Source: Trichaptum fuscoviolaceum
Lineage: Eukaryota > Basidiomycota > Agaricomycetes > Hymenochaetales > Trichaptaceae
Direction: 5' to 3'
Length of the DNA stretch: 64,000 nt
NCBI GenBank assembly: GCA_910574455.1
Contig: CAJSYZ010000007.1
Span: forward strand, 1,302,001 to 1,366,000
This document shows, piece by piece, positions 44,550-57,158 of this stretch. Position 1 is the stretch's first letter, and each line of letters starts with the position of its first letter. Under the pieces are notes generated by a model. The model had not been told where the DNA came from and searched no databases. It saw nothing but the letters and a program-made list of their open reading frames with translations. A program made the position numbers and the translations under genes.

Positions 44550-46527
44550 ATGAGCGCATTTGGCCAGGGCCCCTTTGATCCTCATGTCGCCCAACAGGGC
44601 GCTCAGGCGTTGTGAGTGTTCGCTTCCGAGTCTTTGATCTTCTTAGTGTTGCCGATCCGTATGTCCATCTAAGTTAATACGGTTTGCTATACAGGACCAT
44701 CTCGAGACACTTCATTGATGCTTCTTTTACCATGCTTGTGTACGATCATCGTGCGTATCCGTTTCAGATCTTCAAAGTATTTATAGTTCACTGATATCTG
44801 CTTTAAGTTTTGACTTTTGCCGATGAGGTGTGTGTAGCTGCCAGTGTACCTCAAGTTCAGAGCTATATCCTGAATACTCTCTAGGTCGAACGTATATGGA
44901 AGCCGAAGTTTACTGGCGCTACTCTGCTTTTCCTACTGAATCGGTACTTCACTCCTTTGCAATTCGTTGTCAACATGGCCAGTGAGTAAATCTTTATATA
45001 CTTCTTTTTCGCATCAACTCCTTAACATCAGTATTGTAAGGCTTCTTTGATCCTGCGTGGTCAAAGAACAAGACAGTGCGCAAGAGTTCGCCATTTGAAG
45101 GGTTCAGTCGGTTAATATATTTCTTACTCAGGCTTGTATCAACTTCGTGCATTTTCCTGGAGCTGCGACTATGTGTTCGATCGCAAGTGAGTGATTTAAT
45201 TTTTCCAATGAGCTCTACATCCTGACATGGAACTACAGTAATTGAAAGTAAGGTGTCTCCTTTCAGGATCTAGTAACAAGACGGCTCATCGAATAGCAGT
45301 AATTCTCATGACACGGACCTACGCTTTATATGGGGCAACAAGTCGACTACTTCTCGCCTTTCTTATATCGCTATTCTCAGCACAAATGGCTATCATGGGT
45401 ATTGCATTGGCGAAGTCACAAAGTGGGTCTTGCGATTCCTCGTCTCTAACACAGATTAAACGATGTTGGTGATATTACAGTGTTAAAGCTTCCCCAAGGA
45501 TCTGCAGGCTGTATTCTGACAGGCTCGAATGGCTTCTTTGCCGCCTTTTGGATAGCACCACTCGTTACCGACTCTATCATATTCATCTTGACCCTATGGA
45601 AAACCCATCAATATTCGCGACAGAATGTGAAGACACCGTAAGTTTCGTGAGAACTGTATCGTATCCCTGATTAAACTCCTCTAGGATACTTCATATTCTC
45701 CGGCGAGATGGCATTTTGTACTTTTCAGTCATCTTCGCTGCAAATCTACTCAACGTATTTCTCTACTCGGTACGAGATGGTGTATCATGGCTTAGAGCCT
45801 TTTGTAACAAGCTTTTTTTAGCTCGCTGAAGAAGGGATCAAAGCTATTGGCGCAAGGTATTCTACTTGTTAATCAGTCAAAAATTGTCCTAATATCGCTT
45901 TAATAGCTTCAGTCAGCTTGCTACCACCGTTATGATATCTCGCCTGCAGGTGCGTTCTGTCCATCTTGTTTGTAATCCAATTTAATCGCGAATTAGCTTA
46001 ACCTCCGTAACCCATCTACACGCTCGACTTCGACTCGTGAGGGCACCCTTGATTATTCATCCGACCCATCCACTCCGAACACTCCTCATACCCCGAAAGA
46101 TCCCCGCAATAATGGATTGCATTCCACTGTTGGGTCAGGGAAAACGGGCGAAGTATCAAGCAACTTTTTCATTGAGACGTTACTCTCACTAGGCCAACCT
46201 TTAGATGAAGGGTATTCGAGTTCGAATTGGGACTTCAACGAAGCCGACGCGCCCTTTCAAAGATCGGACGAGGCAAACGCGGAGGGTGGTGAGGAGTGGC
46301 AATTGCATCCACTGAGAACCTCATCCTATGCACGGACGGATCATGAACGGGAACGTATTGCTGAAGGTCCGTCTGGCGTGATTGTTCCAGAGTTGCTTTT
46401 CCCGCCAACTCGAAGTACGGAGTCGATTGATTCTTCTGGAATTTCGATTAGTCCAGCGCTGTACGATGGCCCGGATGGGCCGATGTTGTTTGAGGAGTGG
46501 AAGAGACTGTATCAGGAACATGTATAG
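44550..46527 (+). CDS. DUF6533-type multi-pass membrane protein
   Basis: Many short exons give about 440 residues. The N-terminal signature is YDHLLTFADEVERIWKPKFT followed by LLFLLNRYFTPLQFVV, the DUF6533 motif found widely in basidiomycetes. Several hydrophobic helices follow (SRLLLAFLISLFSAQMAIMG, FFAAFWIAPLVTDSIIFILT, ILYFSVIFAANLLNVFLYSL), consistent with about seven spans. The last ~170 residues are hydrophilic, Ser/Thr-rich and acidic, probably cytosolic. The function of the family is unknown; a receptor-like layout is only a resemblance. Confidence 0.82.
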
Positions 46528-49500
46528 ATCAACATGTGCTGTCGCTCTTTCCTTTTTATGCCTACAAGAATGTACATGATAAATAAGCATGCTGTACGAT
46601 AGTGCTAGATAGATTGAATAAGGACGTAGAATGTACAGCTAACATTGTTCCCTGCCACCCACCACGCAGTCGCTGATTTTATTCTATAAAACCAAGGAAG
46701 AGTAAGTGGTATTCTTAATTTCGGAGACAAAATGCTACAGATTGTTTGATGGGGGTTATAAATTATCGGAGGCTGTATGTAAAGGTCCCAGCGCCTTAAG
46801 CTACGGGATTGAGAATATTATTTCATCGACTATCAGCTTCAGCCCGAGTACTAGAAGTAGTAGACCGAATTAGGAGAACGGCGAAGATCTTCTCGAATGA
46901 GCAAACACATACTAACTCTCAAGCTTTCTGGTCTGCTTTAGACAAAATAGAGAGCAAAGATAGGCTGCGAGATATCGTCAAGCCCCTGCGCGAGGTTTGC
47001 AATCAGAAGAGAACTGCTAATGGAAGAACGTATGACCCTTCTGCAAGGCGATGTCCGACCAACGTTCTATCAACGAGGCTCAGAAGGCGAAGTCAATAGC
47101 AAATCAAGCTTTAGAGTGAGACAAGCCAACAAGTCCTGTATCGAAAGCGCACGAGAGCGTCGCTGCCTTTTCATTTCGGAACATCTAGCCAGGAGAATGG
47201 GTCGAGCGTATGTTCGAAATAGCACAGTGGGCAAAGTTCGACGTTACGAAGGTTAGGGCTCGACGAACGTGCGCCGGGGCCATGCTTTTGGGGAAAAGAG
47301 ACTCGAAGAACGGAGCAATTTTGCCTGGCAAGGTGTGAATTGTTCTGCGCCAAGAAAGAGAACAGCTTCGAGATCCATGAGAGATATTAAATCTAGCCTA
47401 TGTTCAGGTTCTCGACTTCTTGGGGATAGAAGCGATCGGCGCAAGGGTTTGTCCCAAACTGGAAGCCGAGTGGACGTTGCAAAAGGTCAATGCTTCCCCG
47501 GATCGCAATTGCAGAGATATGATCGCCTGCATGGTTTTATGCTTTCAAAGACTGGGGAAAGCGGTGGACTGAGATGATTCGGATATGGTACCATCGACAC
47601 TTTCCGAGCCGCCATGGCATTCGGACGAGAGTCCGGAACGCAGTCCGAGTGAACTGCGATGAGGTTGTTTGTGGAATAGCGACTGAAATGTCTGACGCAT
47701 CCATTGCGAAGCATCTCACTTGGGATATGAAGCAGATAGTGATGATAATGTTCGGACTCACGACACAGAGATCGTTTGTGAATGATGGATGCCATGGTGT
47801 GCTAGTACCAGGCAGAAGTTCAGTGACGAGTTCTGCGGTGATTATAACGTTTAAAACGCACTTTATATATGGCAATCGATATTCCCACTACGTGTGATGT
47901 TTCTCTCAATCACTATCCACTCAAACGCTCCTCCTAGTTCAAGTTACCGGTTTGCTTCTAATAAGACCCTTCGCTTAGCAAATCAATCCCTGCAGGTACC
48001 GGGAATTCGGAATGAGTATTAGTTCATAAATCAATGTAGCAGTAGTAAACAATGGAGTCCACTGACGATGCTGGTCTTCACGATGTGAATAACACGGTTA
48101 CGCTCTTCTCTCGGCTCTATCTCACAATGGGGTTAGATGGAAAGTGCCAAAATGGAGAGCGGCTCTCCGCTGTTCGTAACATTCCGCTCACATCCAAATA
48201 AGTGTCACACGACCGGTAATTGTTCGTCCACAGGAACTCCGCGATCGTCTCTTTCGGCAGGCACAAATCACTGAAGATTGGAAGTACCCAGATCTGAGTG
48301 GCGACTCGTGATAATCCACAGAAGAAGGCATTTGGATACCGTTAACACCAAATCATCTACCGTGTCCAATCCGCTAAACCCGTGGATATATGTCCAGTTT
48401 TCGGACGGTCATAGGGATACAGCGCAATTCCAACAGTAGAAGGCGCAAAGCTGCTTCAACGATAGGGCGGGTAAGGCACAAAATACACGCTAGGAACGAT
48501 GAGGGGGCGATATAGTATGCCTTTGTAGCGATCAGACCGCAAGCTTACTCTTGAGTGCTTTGTTGTTCTCGGGTCATACTCGGACCGTGACGAGACGCGG
48601 TGTCGCGGGGGGTGTACTTGATACTGTATGTTATATAGCGATCATAGTCGGAGGTCAACTCTGATAGCCTTGAAGGAGCAAGATTGTATCCAGGAGATGA
48701 TGTAAGTATGGTTCAAACTCGAGGCGAAAGTTCATTTACGACGGTGATATGACTTATCTAGTAATCAACACCACTTCCAGTAACAACAAATGTTTGATAT
48801 AAAGCCTGTGTTGGAAGCCTGTTGCGGGAACAGATACAGCGTTACTAGTTCCTGCTGGTTGACAATTGGAATGCCGGTCTGACATGGTTAGAATTCGCCA
48901 TTCGGTACATCTAGTGCCAATGGAGAGTTCTGGCAACGTGTTGAGAAATCGACCTTTTTTCGCACACATATTCCCCCGGTATTGACATGTCGGAGCGAGC
49001 GTACCGAGAGTGAGTTGGCATCAAGAAGAAATTGCCAGTGTAGTGGATGATTGACAGCTATAGAAAAATACCGCCGATAAGGAGGAAGTATGCATCCAAT
49101 ATACTCCTGAGAAGATTTCCATAGTATTTGAAGTTCCTGTATGAGCTACACGATAGAGCTTACTTGTGCTAGAAGACGTGCAGATGCAGACTTATGTTGT
49201 GGTAGGAGGCAAGAAGACTCTGAACATCTTGAACTTGATACGCCGATCCACTGTAATTCCCACGGGGCGTTGGCAGGGACACTCACTCAGGCTCGGCGGG
49301 ACCCAGATCCTTCATAGTCACTACCTCACTGCACAGCATGATGAGCCAGAAATTTTCGCTTAGTTTCCATGCATATTGCAGACAATCGCTGGTGTCTTGT
49401 TCGCCTCGTCTCTTTGCCATCTACCACCACCTACAAGATAACTATCCCATTCGCGTAGACGGAAGTGTAAAGGGCGGAAGTAACTCATCCGTAAACTGCC

Positions 49501-49834
49501 TTCGTCTCTCAATTCCGACTTCGCGCACTTCGCCTTCATTAATCTTATTCCTAAACGTGTAGCGTTGTATTCAAGCTGCTTAAGACCTTACACTGTGGGC
49601 TACACTTTACCCGTGTACCTCATAACCTTCACCAACCTTTTCTCGTGCCGACAGGAATTCGTGTCGTGTGACCCCTTGGCTTCTGTGCCCATCCACAACC
49701 TAGAGCACCTTCGAGAATTGGTGGAATTACGGCAGTTTTGAGAGCTACGCGCCCGTCTTGATATAGCTCACTGCATCGACATCCAACCAGAGACAGACTG
49801 CCGGACGGTCGGGCCTTTTGACCACCTTGCTTCA
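46528..49834. other. 3.3-kb gene-poor stretch
   Basis: No gene model can be built here. Frames at 46809-47099 and 47020-47577 on the plus strand carry some protein-like stretches (for example EWVERMFEIAQWAKFDVTKV near 47200) but are broken by stops with no plausible splice path. No terminal repeats, poly-A tract or reverse-transcriptase motif was seen. It may hold a decayed gene or be long non-coding sequence. Confidence 0.4.
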
Positions 49835-49841
49835 TATATAA
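49835..49841 (+). promoter_or_regulatory. TATA box candidate before a C13 run
   Basis: TATATAA lies 122 bases upstream of the zf-HIT ATG and is followed at 49845-49857 by thirteen C in a row. Confidence 0.35.
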
Positions 49842-49962
49842 CTGCCCCCCCCCCCCCAGTTCTTCAGCTATCGAGGCGACAAAGTCCAGCGAACGGGCGA
49901 CTCTGCTTGAGACACGTTCGCCGCAACGCAAGGTGTACACTCTCCCGATCGCTCTTCTCCTC

Positions 49963-51380
49963 ATGTCGCTTGATTATCGTGCACACGAGCCGTTCAGAGA
50001 CTTCGGTACCAACGCAAACTACCGAACTAGCTTTGAAGAAGTTGGCAATACGGTCGAGAAAGTCAGGTTTCCAGTGCGTATGACAGACAATATTTTCGAT
50101 GCTTTAAATGCAATGCTTTACCTCCGTGATACTGTTTCTTATCACGAAGATTGCCCACAATGTTGACGCTCACAACCATGTATGCTTTACAGACATCTAC
50201 GTCGTCATCGTCCTCCTCCCCTTCCGGAGCTGCGACACCGGTCGATGAAATAGTGCCTGAGCTCGTTTCGTTCCCAAGACAGACTGCTCAGGCAGCTCAT
50301 AGCCTCCGAAGCCTGAGTTCAGGTTCATTCAAGTTTTCCCTTGAACATCAACGGCCGTCTTCAAAAGCCGCCTTACCGTTCATTCCGCGGCCTCCGAAGC
50401 TATCCCTCGACACATCCAAGGTCAGACCCATCCCGGCTCTCCCCAGTGCATCCACAGAATCACCACTCGGTGCGTTCTGCCCCACAAGCTCAGCGGAGTC
50501 GCATCTTCGTTTTATTGTCAAGCACTCTATCGTTGATGCTTCTCGCGTTCGCCCGAGCTCCCCCACCTCCCGCCATTCACCCAACGCGCTTAACCACCCA
50601 CGCTCCCACTCTATCTCATCACGCGAGCCGAGCGAAGCTAAATTTCCCTACCCGTCCTCACCATCACTTCGTCGCCTACGCGCATCTTCCTTTCGCTCAC
50701 TACGCTTCTCATGGTCGTCTGCCGACAAGGAGGGCCACGGCCAGCCCTCGCCATATGACGTCGATAATGACAGTGGAGATGAGCACGAGGCGCAGGAAAC
50801 GTTCTGGCCACGGCGCAAGCCTAAACATACAGCACGCAAGAAAGTCCCTTCTATATGTCGTAGCCCATCTCTACCGTCAGATGACAACAGCGCTGGAGCC
50901 CCGGCGTCTCCTCCGGCACATATCTCTCGACACTCGACCCCTTCCTCAACCCAGGCAAGGAGTAGGTTGGGACCGACGTCCAAAACACTTTCATCACCGT
51001 TCACGTCCTCGACACAATCTAAAGCGGCTGCCCCGTCTTCAAGCAGGCCGTCCCTCACCGTAACGACTCCTCTCCGACCAACTATGCACGTGCGTTCCAG
51101 CACAACCAGTCTTCTCCCTCCGAACCCGACGCGGAGCGGTAAATCGCCGAAGAGTGTCTTGATTACGGGGAATTGCAGGGCTTCGGGATCAAACGTAGGA
51201 CTCGATTCTACGCTCGCTGCTGTCGAAAATGCATCTCGCTTACGGTCGCGGTGTGTGTGTGGGGTATGTGGCAAAGCCGGCTCAGATTACCCTCGCTGTC
51301 CTCGTTGCAGTGCAACATGGTGCTCTCGCCAATGTCGAATTTCTGAAGCTGGTGGTGGGAAGCATGTGTGTCGTCGTTGA
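49963..51380 (+). CDS. zf-HIT protein with long disordered region
   Basis: Two exons (49963-50073 and 50193-51380) give 432 residues. The intron has a strong GTGCGT donor and TTTACAG acceptor and keeps the frame; without it, translation could begin at 50160 instead. Most of the protein is Ser/Pro/Arg-rich and disordered. The final 40 residues form a treble-clef HIT finger: CGVCGKAGSDYPRCPRCSAT followed by WCSRQCRISEAGGGKHVC. HIT fingers occur in chromatin-remodelling and snoRNP-assembly proteins, but here the finger is C-terminal in an otherwise unrecognised protein. Confidence 0.72.
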
Positions 51381-51976
51381 TGGATGATCATGGCTGATTG
51401 CTCGGGCTGTTTCTTGGTAAATGATTCTTTTGATTCCTGTGTACACCGGCACCCTTCTCTTTTCGGAAAAGTTCAGTCTCAAGTCTCTCTAACATCATAC
51501 TCCACATTTGCTTGTTTTCGATTGCTGTTTTTGTGGTTTTTGTGTTATCATTGTCGTCTACTAGTAGTATATGCTGGCTTGAATGTTGTCCCCACAGTTA
51601 TGTGCATTCGCTTTGTAGCAAAATTACATTACATATCTCTAAGATCTCATAAATGACGCAATGAGTTGCTGTTGTCACAAGTGTCTACACTTCACCTGAA
51701 AACGCGGCTCACGCTACTGGAAAGCATGGAACTTTCGCGTCGATCGCATCTGTCAAAGTAGCCCTAGATTTGAGCATCTATGTCCTATCTTGGCAAATGA
51801 TCGACACAGACATGTGTTTGGGAATGCTATTGCTTCCATTATTTGACCCTGGCTTCGCAGTGCTTTGACACTACGAACCATTCAGACGAAGAGCGAAAGC
51901 ATCCGCAAAGCATGTGTTGTAGAGATGCGTTTATATAGCACATACGCTATCTCGGAATGTGGATGACCGTGCGACG
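51381..51976. other. Convergent 3' region
   Basis: The 3' flank between the zf-HIT and BUD22 genes. No coding signal seen. Confidence 0.5.
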
Positions 51977-53768
51977 TTAATCGAATTTTATCCGAGTACC
52001 TTGCGCAGGGAGGATCGCAGGGCTTTGCTTCTCCTTCAGCCGCCGCTTTGCCTCCCAGGAAGGGTGCAGCGGTTTCTCTTCGCGTGGCTGCTGCGCAGGT
52101 CTGCTGGAGGTTCTGCTGCGTTCGCTTGCCTCGCCTGCAGCTCGTGGAAGATGCGAATCTCGATACGATGCCTGTGATTGACGAGCGTCAGCCTGCTGAT
52201 GGCGGCCGCCGCGTCCTTGTCCACTGCCAGAATCTTCGGTTCGACCCGCAGAGTAAGACGAAATTTGCGAGGGGAGAGCACCTCTGCCTCGACCCCCGCT
52301 TGCACCACCCCGGCTTGAACCAGTTCCGCGTTTTGAATACGAGCGCGCGATAACATCCTGCACCTCCGATTCCCGCTGCTTCTTGAGATGATTCGCATTC
52401 TTGCCGAATTTCTTTTCCCAGATGCTAAGTTGCAGAAGAGTGAGTTAGTTGTAAGAAGTCTATGTCTGAGCACTGACGCTTTCCGGGCTCTCTGCCCCCG
52501 CCTATTCTTCTTCTGCGGCAGGTCTGCTAGGTCTGCTTCTGCATCGCTCCAGTCTGAGTCGGAGCCTTTTACGAAACCGACAGAAAGCGAGGGCAAGAAA
52601 GTTGATTCTCCGGCCTTTCCCTTAGATTTCGGGGTTGCCGCTGGGCGAGCCTTCTTCAACAGACCAGGTTCATCTGATGATGCAGATGCAACATCATCAA
52701 CCGTATCAGAGTTCATGTCTCCGTCCGAGAGGTCATCGTCATCATCGTCATCTGCATCGTCTACCGTCCCAGACTCCCATCCAGCCGCTTCGGCAGCTTT
52801 GCCTTCGTTATCTGCCTCCTCCTCCGCCTCGCTCTCAACATCCCGATCTCCTTCTTCTCCGTTTGCTTCCCCGAACCCAGTCCATCCCTCCTCCGCCTCA
52901 CTGCCTTCTTCGCTATCAGTTGCATCGCTGCCTTCAATATGAGCGTCGTCCTTAGAAGACTTCTTCTTCCGCTCCACCTTCTGAACTTCCGTACTTCTCT
53001 TCAGCGAGCTATCTTTTTGTACGTCTGATCCTTCTAGCGACGCTTGCACGTTCTCCTTTCCGTGCAATCCGAGGACGGCACGCAGCGCCTGAATAACATC
53101 ATCGATTTCTTGTGCAAGCACTTTTGAGCTGAGCAGTCGAGCCTTGACTATCGCGTGTTGAGGATGCAATTCGGTTTCATCCTTCTGGATAGAAGGGTCG
53201 GGGAGTTCAGCTGCTACGGCTGTTTGGCAATCAGAGTTGGTCCAAAGGCCATGATCCTTTTTTATTTTGGAGCGTAATGCTTGTACACCTATGTGTTCGC
53301 AGTCAATGTGCTGTGTATATCGTTAATGTCAAATAATTGGTCGATGTAAATGATACAGCTACCTTGATGCAATCAAGTTGCGACTCTTGAGTCTTTACGA
53401 TTTCTTCATTATCTCCCTTACTGCATACGGCACTGAGTTGACTGCATAATACATGAAAGAAATACATACTCGCTACTCACCGTGCTTCCTTGATTTTCTT
53501 CACAATCTTTTGCGTTTCAAACACCTTTACCCGTTTACTAGCTTTCTTCACCTCTTTCACTGCATGATGCTAGACTTTCGTTATCTCGAAGTCAAAAAGA
53601 GATTTGAATTGCAAAGACGCAGAGACTGACAAGTTTTGTCCGAATCTTCTGCGAAACGTCCTCCTGAGGATACTTAAGAATCTTTTCAGCAGGAAATTAG
53701 TTAAGAATTCATACCTCTTTACCTTCGCGTTTTCTTTTCACTCCTCGGACCCCCTCGACTTTGGACAT
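51977..53768 (-). CDS. BUD22: BUD22-like ribosome-biogenesis factor
   Basis: Several exons give about 500 residues. The N-terminal helical part is KLHHAVKEVKKASKRVKVFE followed by TQKIVKKIKEAR, then HPQHAIVKARLLSSKVLAQE. A long Asp/Glu/Ser-rich middle contains DDADDDDDDDLSDGD. The conserved C-terminus is ARKAIWEKKFGKNANHLKKQ, an Arg/Gly-rich stretch, and LHPSWEAKRRLKEKQSP ending TRIKFD. This is the BUD22/SRFBP1 family, needed for small-subunit processing in yeast. The intron between the acidic part and the C-terminus has a misleading open frame reading through it. Divergent from the triphosphatase gene by 125 bases. Confidence 0.9.
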
Positions 53769-53893
53769 GGCAAAGGTGTGAAGAAGAACGTGAGCAAGAG
53801 CGCGAACCTGAAATAAAACTTGAAGTGATGAGAAAGGCAGTTTTATGAATGCGTTCCTTATGTAAACACAGACTGAGCATCTTGTCCTGGTCC

Positions 53894-55109
53894 ATGGCCG
53901 ATGACCTGCGCAACCGCCGTTCACCTTCACCTGACGAAGTTCCAACAACAAAGAGAGCCCGCCTTTCAGGCTCTCATCCACCGTCGTCGCTTTCAGCGCG
54001 TCCTGCATCAAACGGACACGCGGGGCTCAGCAGCGGCGGGATGAGTGCGCCTTTGAAACCTCTTTCTCTCTCGATCCTGGGCGTTGAACCGCTGGACGAG
54101 TTCATACGCGAAATTGCGGACTGGATACATGAACTTATCATGACCCGGAATCCCAATTTACAGGGACACGTAGAGGTAGAGGCAAAGCTTGGGCTGTTAA
54201 AATCCCGGAACATGGACACTCGCGTGGAATATCCCGTTCGTGTTGAAACAAGTGTGTATTCAGATCATGGGCAACGACGGTGTATACTTATATATATGGT
54301 TTTTGTTCATTTCAGTCTTAACTCCGGATGACTTTAGATTTGAATCTAATATGACTGCTGTACGTCCTTGGATTCAAATAAGTGATGAGTTTTACAAACA
54401 CCACAACAGGCACAACATAAGCATTTCAATACAAGATTGAATGAACTTGAGGCTACTTCGCGTCAACCAAATCACCCGACATCGCCATTGCGCTACCAGC
54501 ACACATTCTTGATCGACACCTTCTATAGCTCAGAAGGCTACGATGGCGGTGAGAAGATACGCGTGACACGGGACGAGAAATCTGGAGAAGTGAAAGAATG
54601 TCTGAGGAAGATTCGTCTCGGAAATCTTGATGTGTATAGTCCGAAGTGGAATGCTGACTGGAGAGTAAGCGTTAATATTGAAGTTCCAGGTAACGTTTAT
54701 CCTTCGAGCGTGTTGTCCTCTTTCCCGCTTACTGTGGACCACCAGTTCCGCCCCCTGTCGGAACAGCAACTTTCTCGCGTCGAAAGGATCGCATGTCTTA
54801 CTCGCACGAAGAATTCGTTATTGACCTTACCCAGGTCACCCAGACCACAGGTGGTAACCAAGTGAGATTGCTCTGTTTTCTTTCTTCCTTTGTTCTTCTT
54901 CTCTATAAGGAATGTGCTGAGAATTCCCTGGACAGAAAATTATGCACGAACTTGAGATAGAATTTGCAAGACCTGCTGTGCTACTGTCGACTGCTGCCGT
55001 TCGTGGCGACCCGAACGTCTCTCAAGTTGAGCGCGATGCTTTCGATGAGCTTGTCCGAGCTTTTGTTAACAATGTAAGGATTTTGGTACGGAATACGAGG
55101 CCTGCATGA
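53894..55109 (+). CDS. mRNA 5'-triphosphatase (Cet1-like capping subunit)
   Basis: Six exons give about 350 residues. After a disordered, basic N-terminus the CYTH tunnel fold appears: QGHVEVEAKLGLLKSRN (metal-binding ExExK), FESNMTAAQHKHFNTRLNEL, YQHTFLIDTFYSSEG, KIRVTRDEKSGEVKECLRKI, FSRRKDRMSYSHEEFVIDLT and the second metal strand MHELEIEFARPAVL. The enzyme removes the gamma-phosphate of nascent RNA before capping. The exon after VNIEVP must be read from the TTCCGCCCCC acceptor; the longer open frame there is not the coding one. The stop is at 55107-55109. Confidence 0.92.
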
Positions 55110-55542
55110 GTTTTCTATCTTGTGTCTGGTATTTCTCATTCATTCTAGTACGATTTGGTGGTCAATTGAATGCAAGCATTTTGGAAGAACGCTCAGGCTA
55201 TTGAGGACCAAAATTATTGGTAAATTGAGCGTGGGCATGCGGCATATATTTTTAGTGACCTACCAGAGACCGTGGAAGTGAACTGGTCTGAGACGGTCGC
55301 GTTTCGTTCCCAACCTCAAGCGCTCACATCATGACACCGAGATCATCAGCAGAGAATGCAACTGCGCATCTTACCCATCTACTCACGCAAGGAAACTTGC
55401 TCGACAACGTCTACAGTACCTGGAACTTAAACGACCTCCTCGACGTCTGACTGCTTGGCAGAATTTCAATACCTGTACCTGCTGGACAATCTGTGTCCGA
55501 TTTATCCCAACATTAACGATCGAGTTGTGACTTTCGAACATC
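55110..55542. other. Intergenic, no gene seen
   Basis: About 0.4 kb between two plus-strand genes. Nothing recognised. Confidence 0.45.
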
Positions 55543-56899
55543 ATGGTCGCAGAACAGCAGTTGCATATCGACCAATCTGAGCTTACACCGGAGCAGGAGG
55601 AAGCGGTCAAGACTCTCAGGAAAGAGCTACTGGAAGAGGGTCTGATCACCGAGAAGGGTGACTCACTTGGCACACAAGATGACCATACTTTGCTGTGAGT
55701 GACTACTCTTCTGCTGAGTAAATGTATATGCTTATATTCATCCACAAAGACGCTTTCTACGCGCCCGAAAGTTCAATTTGAACAATACCAAAGTTATGAT
55801 CAAGCACGCTATTGAATGGCGTCAGTCTGTTCTTGGTGTGGGCATCGACGAGATTTACCGCCGTACGGACCCATATGACGTACGGACGAGTGTTCTAAAT
55901 AACGAATGTCCAGGTTAACTGATGTTTCGCAGTACCCCGAGCGCCATGAGGTCTTCAAGCACTGGCCTATTTGGTACCACAAGGTAAACAAACTATTTGA
56001 TTCTGGTGAATGGACTATCTATTAAAATTGTTACAGACAGATAAAGTGATTGCTTTCGACAAAAACGCGTTTTCCCTTCGATCTAACCCATACACTAGGA
56101 TGGTCGACCTATTAACGTCGAATCACTTGGTAACATAGACGTTAACGAGCTGTACAAAGTCATATCGCCCGATCGATTTTGGGAAACAATCATTGCTACG
56201 GCCGAGGGACTTGCCAGAGAAGTACTCCCCGGAAGCTCTTATGCAGCCGGGAGACAGATAAGTGATGTATTCATCATCATCGACCTTAAGGGTTTTGGGT
56301 GAGTTGGAGCTTTCTTCTTCTTAGACTGTCAGACTGACAAGTACATGCGGCAGACTTGGAAAGTTCTGGTCGATGAAGAGCTTAATCAAGGACTCCTTCC
56401 AGTTCTCGCAAGACTTCTACCCTGAAACGTACGTTACATAATGTCCACTTTATAGGCGAAGCTAATCTAAATGTAACCTAGGATGGGCAAGCTGGTTGTC
56501 ATTAATGCACCTTATTCCTTTTCTGCCATCTGGGCAGCTGTTCGGCCGTGGCTGGCAAAAGAAACGCAAGATAAGGTCCACATATTCAGCTCAGATTATG
56601 CGCCGTTCCTGCTAGAACATATCGATGCGGAGAACCTCCCATCGACTCTTGGCGGCAAATGTACGTGTGCAGACAAGGGGGGATGCCAGTTCAGCAACGG
56701 TGGTCCTTGGATGGAGGGTAGGAAGGAGAGGAGAGAGAAGTGGCTGAAGGGTGAGATAGCCAACCCTGGTCTATCGCTAGCGGACAAGAATGTTGAGGAA
56801 GCGATTACCGAAAAGAAGATCAGCACACAGTCAGCATCAAGTCCCTCCACACACCATGCTCCCAAACAACATATAGCAGTCGGTGCTAACGAGATCTGA
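55543..56899 (+). CDS. Sec14-like phosphatidylinositol transfer protein (CRAL-TRIO)
   Basis: Six exons or so give about 330 residues. CRAL-TRIO-N: TLLRFLRARKFNLNNTKVMI. Lipid-binding domain: HEVFKHWPIWYHKTDKDGRP, VFIIIDLKGFGLGKFWSMKS, LIKDSFQFSQDFYPETMGKL and VVINAPYSFSAIWAAVRPWL. The gate segment is followed by LLEHIDAENLPSTLGG and a cysteine-bearing KCTCADKGGCQFSNGGPW. It exchanges phosphatidylinositol and phosphatidylcholine at Golgi membranes (family knowledge). The C-terminal ~60 residues are low complexity. Confidence 0.93.
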
Positions 56900-57158
56900 A
56901 TCACATCCTCTATTATATCCATTGATGCATTTGTACATGGCGGCTCTCTATAGAATTAAAATTGCATTTTGCATAAACATTTGCACTGTTTTTACATTGC
57001 CGCCGCATAAGGTAGTCTAGCTACCCAGCGTCACCGCTGCAGTCCTCGTTCCTGTGCAACCGAAGAACACATGTTGCCGTCTTTGCTTTTACCTCATCTC
57101 TATCCTTTCGTATAAAGCCAACGACGCCGAGGTCAGCCGCGAAGAACGGAGGGCAAGA

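Noticed and set aside
48706..48730. tRNA B-box-like GGTTCAAACTC
   Set aside because: No matching A-box or acceptor stem could be found upstream, so a tRNA is not supported.
50341..51063. 240-codon plus-strand open frame
   Set aside because: It is an out-of-frame shadow of the low-complexity zf-HIT gene, rich in Arg/His/Pro as expected for a shifted Ser/Pro coding stretch.
52388..52942. 184-codon plus-strand open frame
   Set aside because: It is antisense to the acidic region of BUD22.
54437..54865. 142-codon frame in the triphosphatase gene
   Set aside because: Its first part is a true exon, but its end reads through an intron; the conserved FSRRKDRMSYSHEEF block lies in another frame after splicing.
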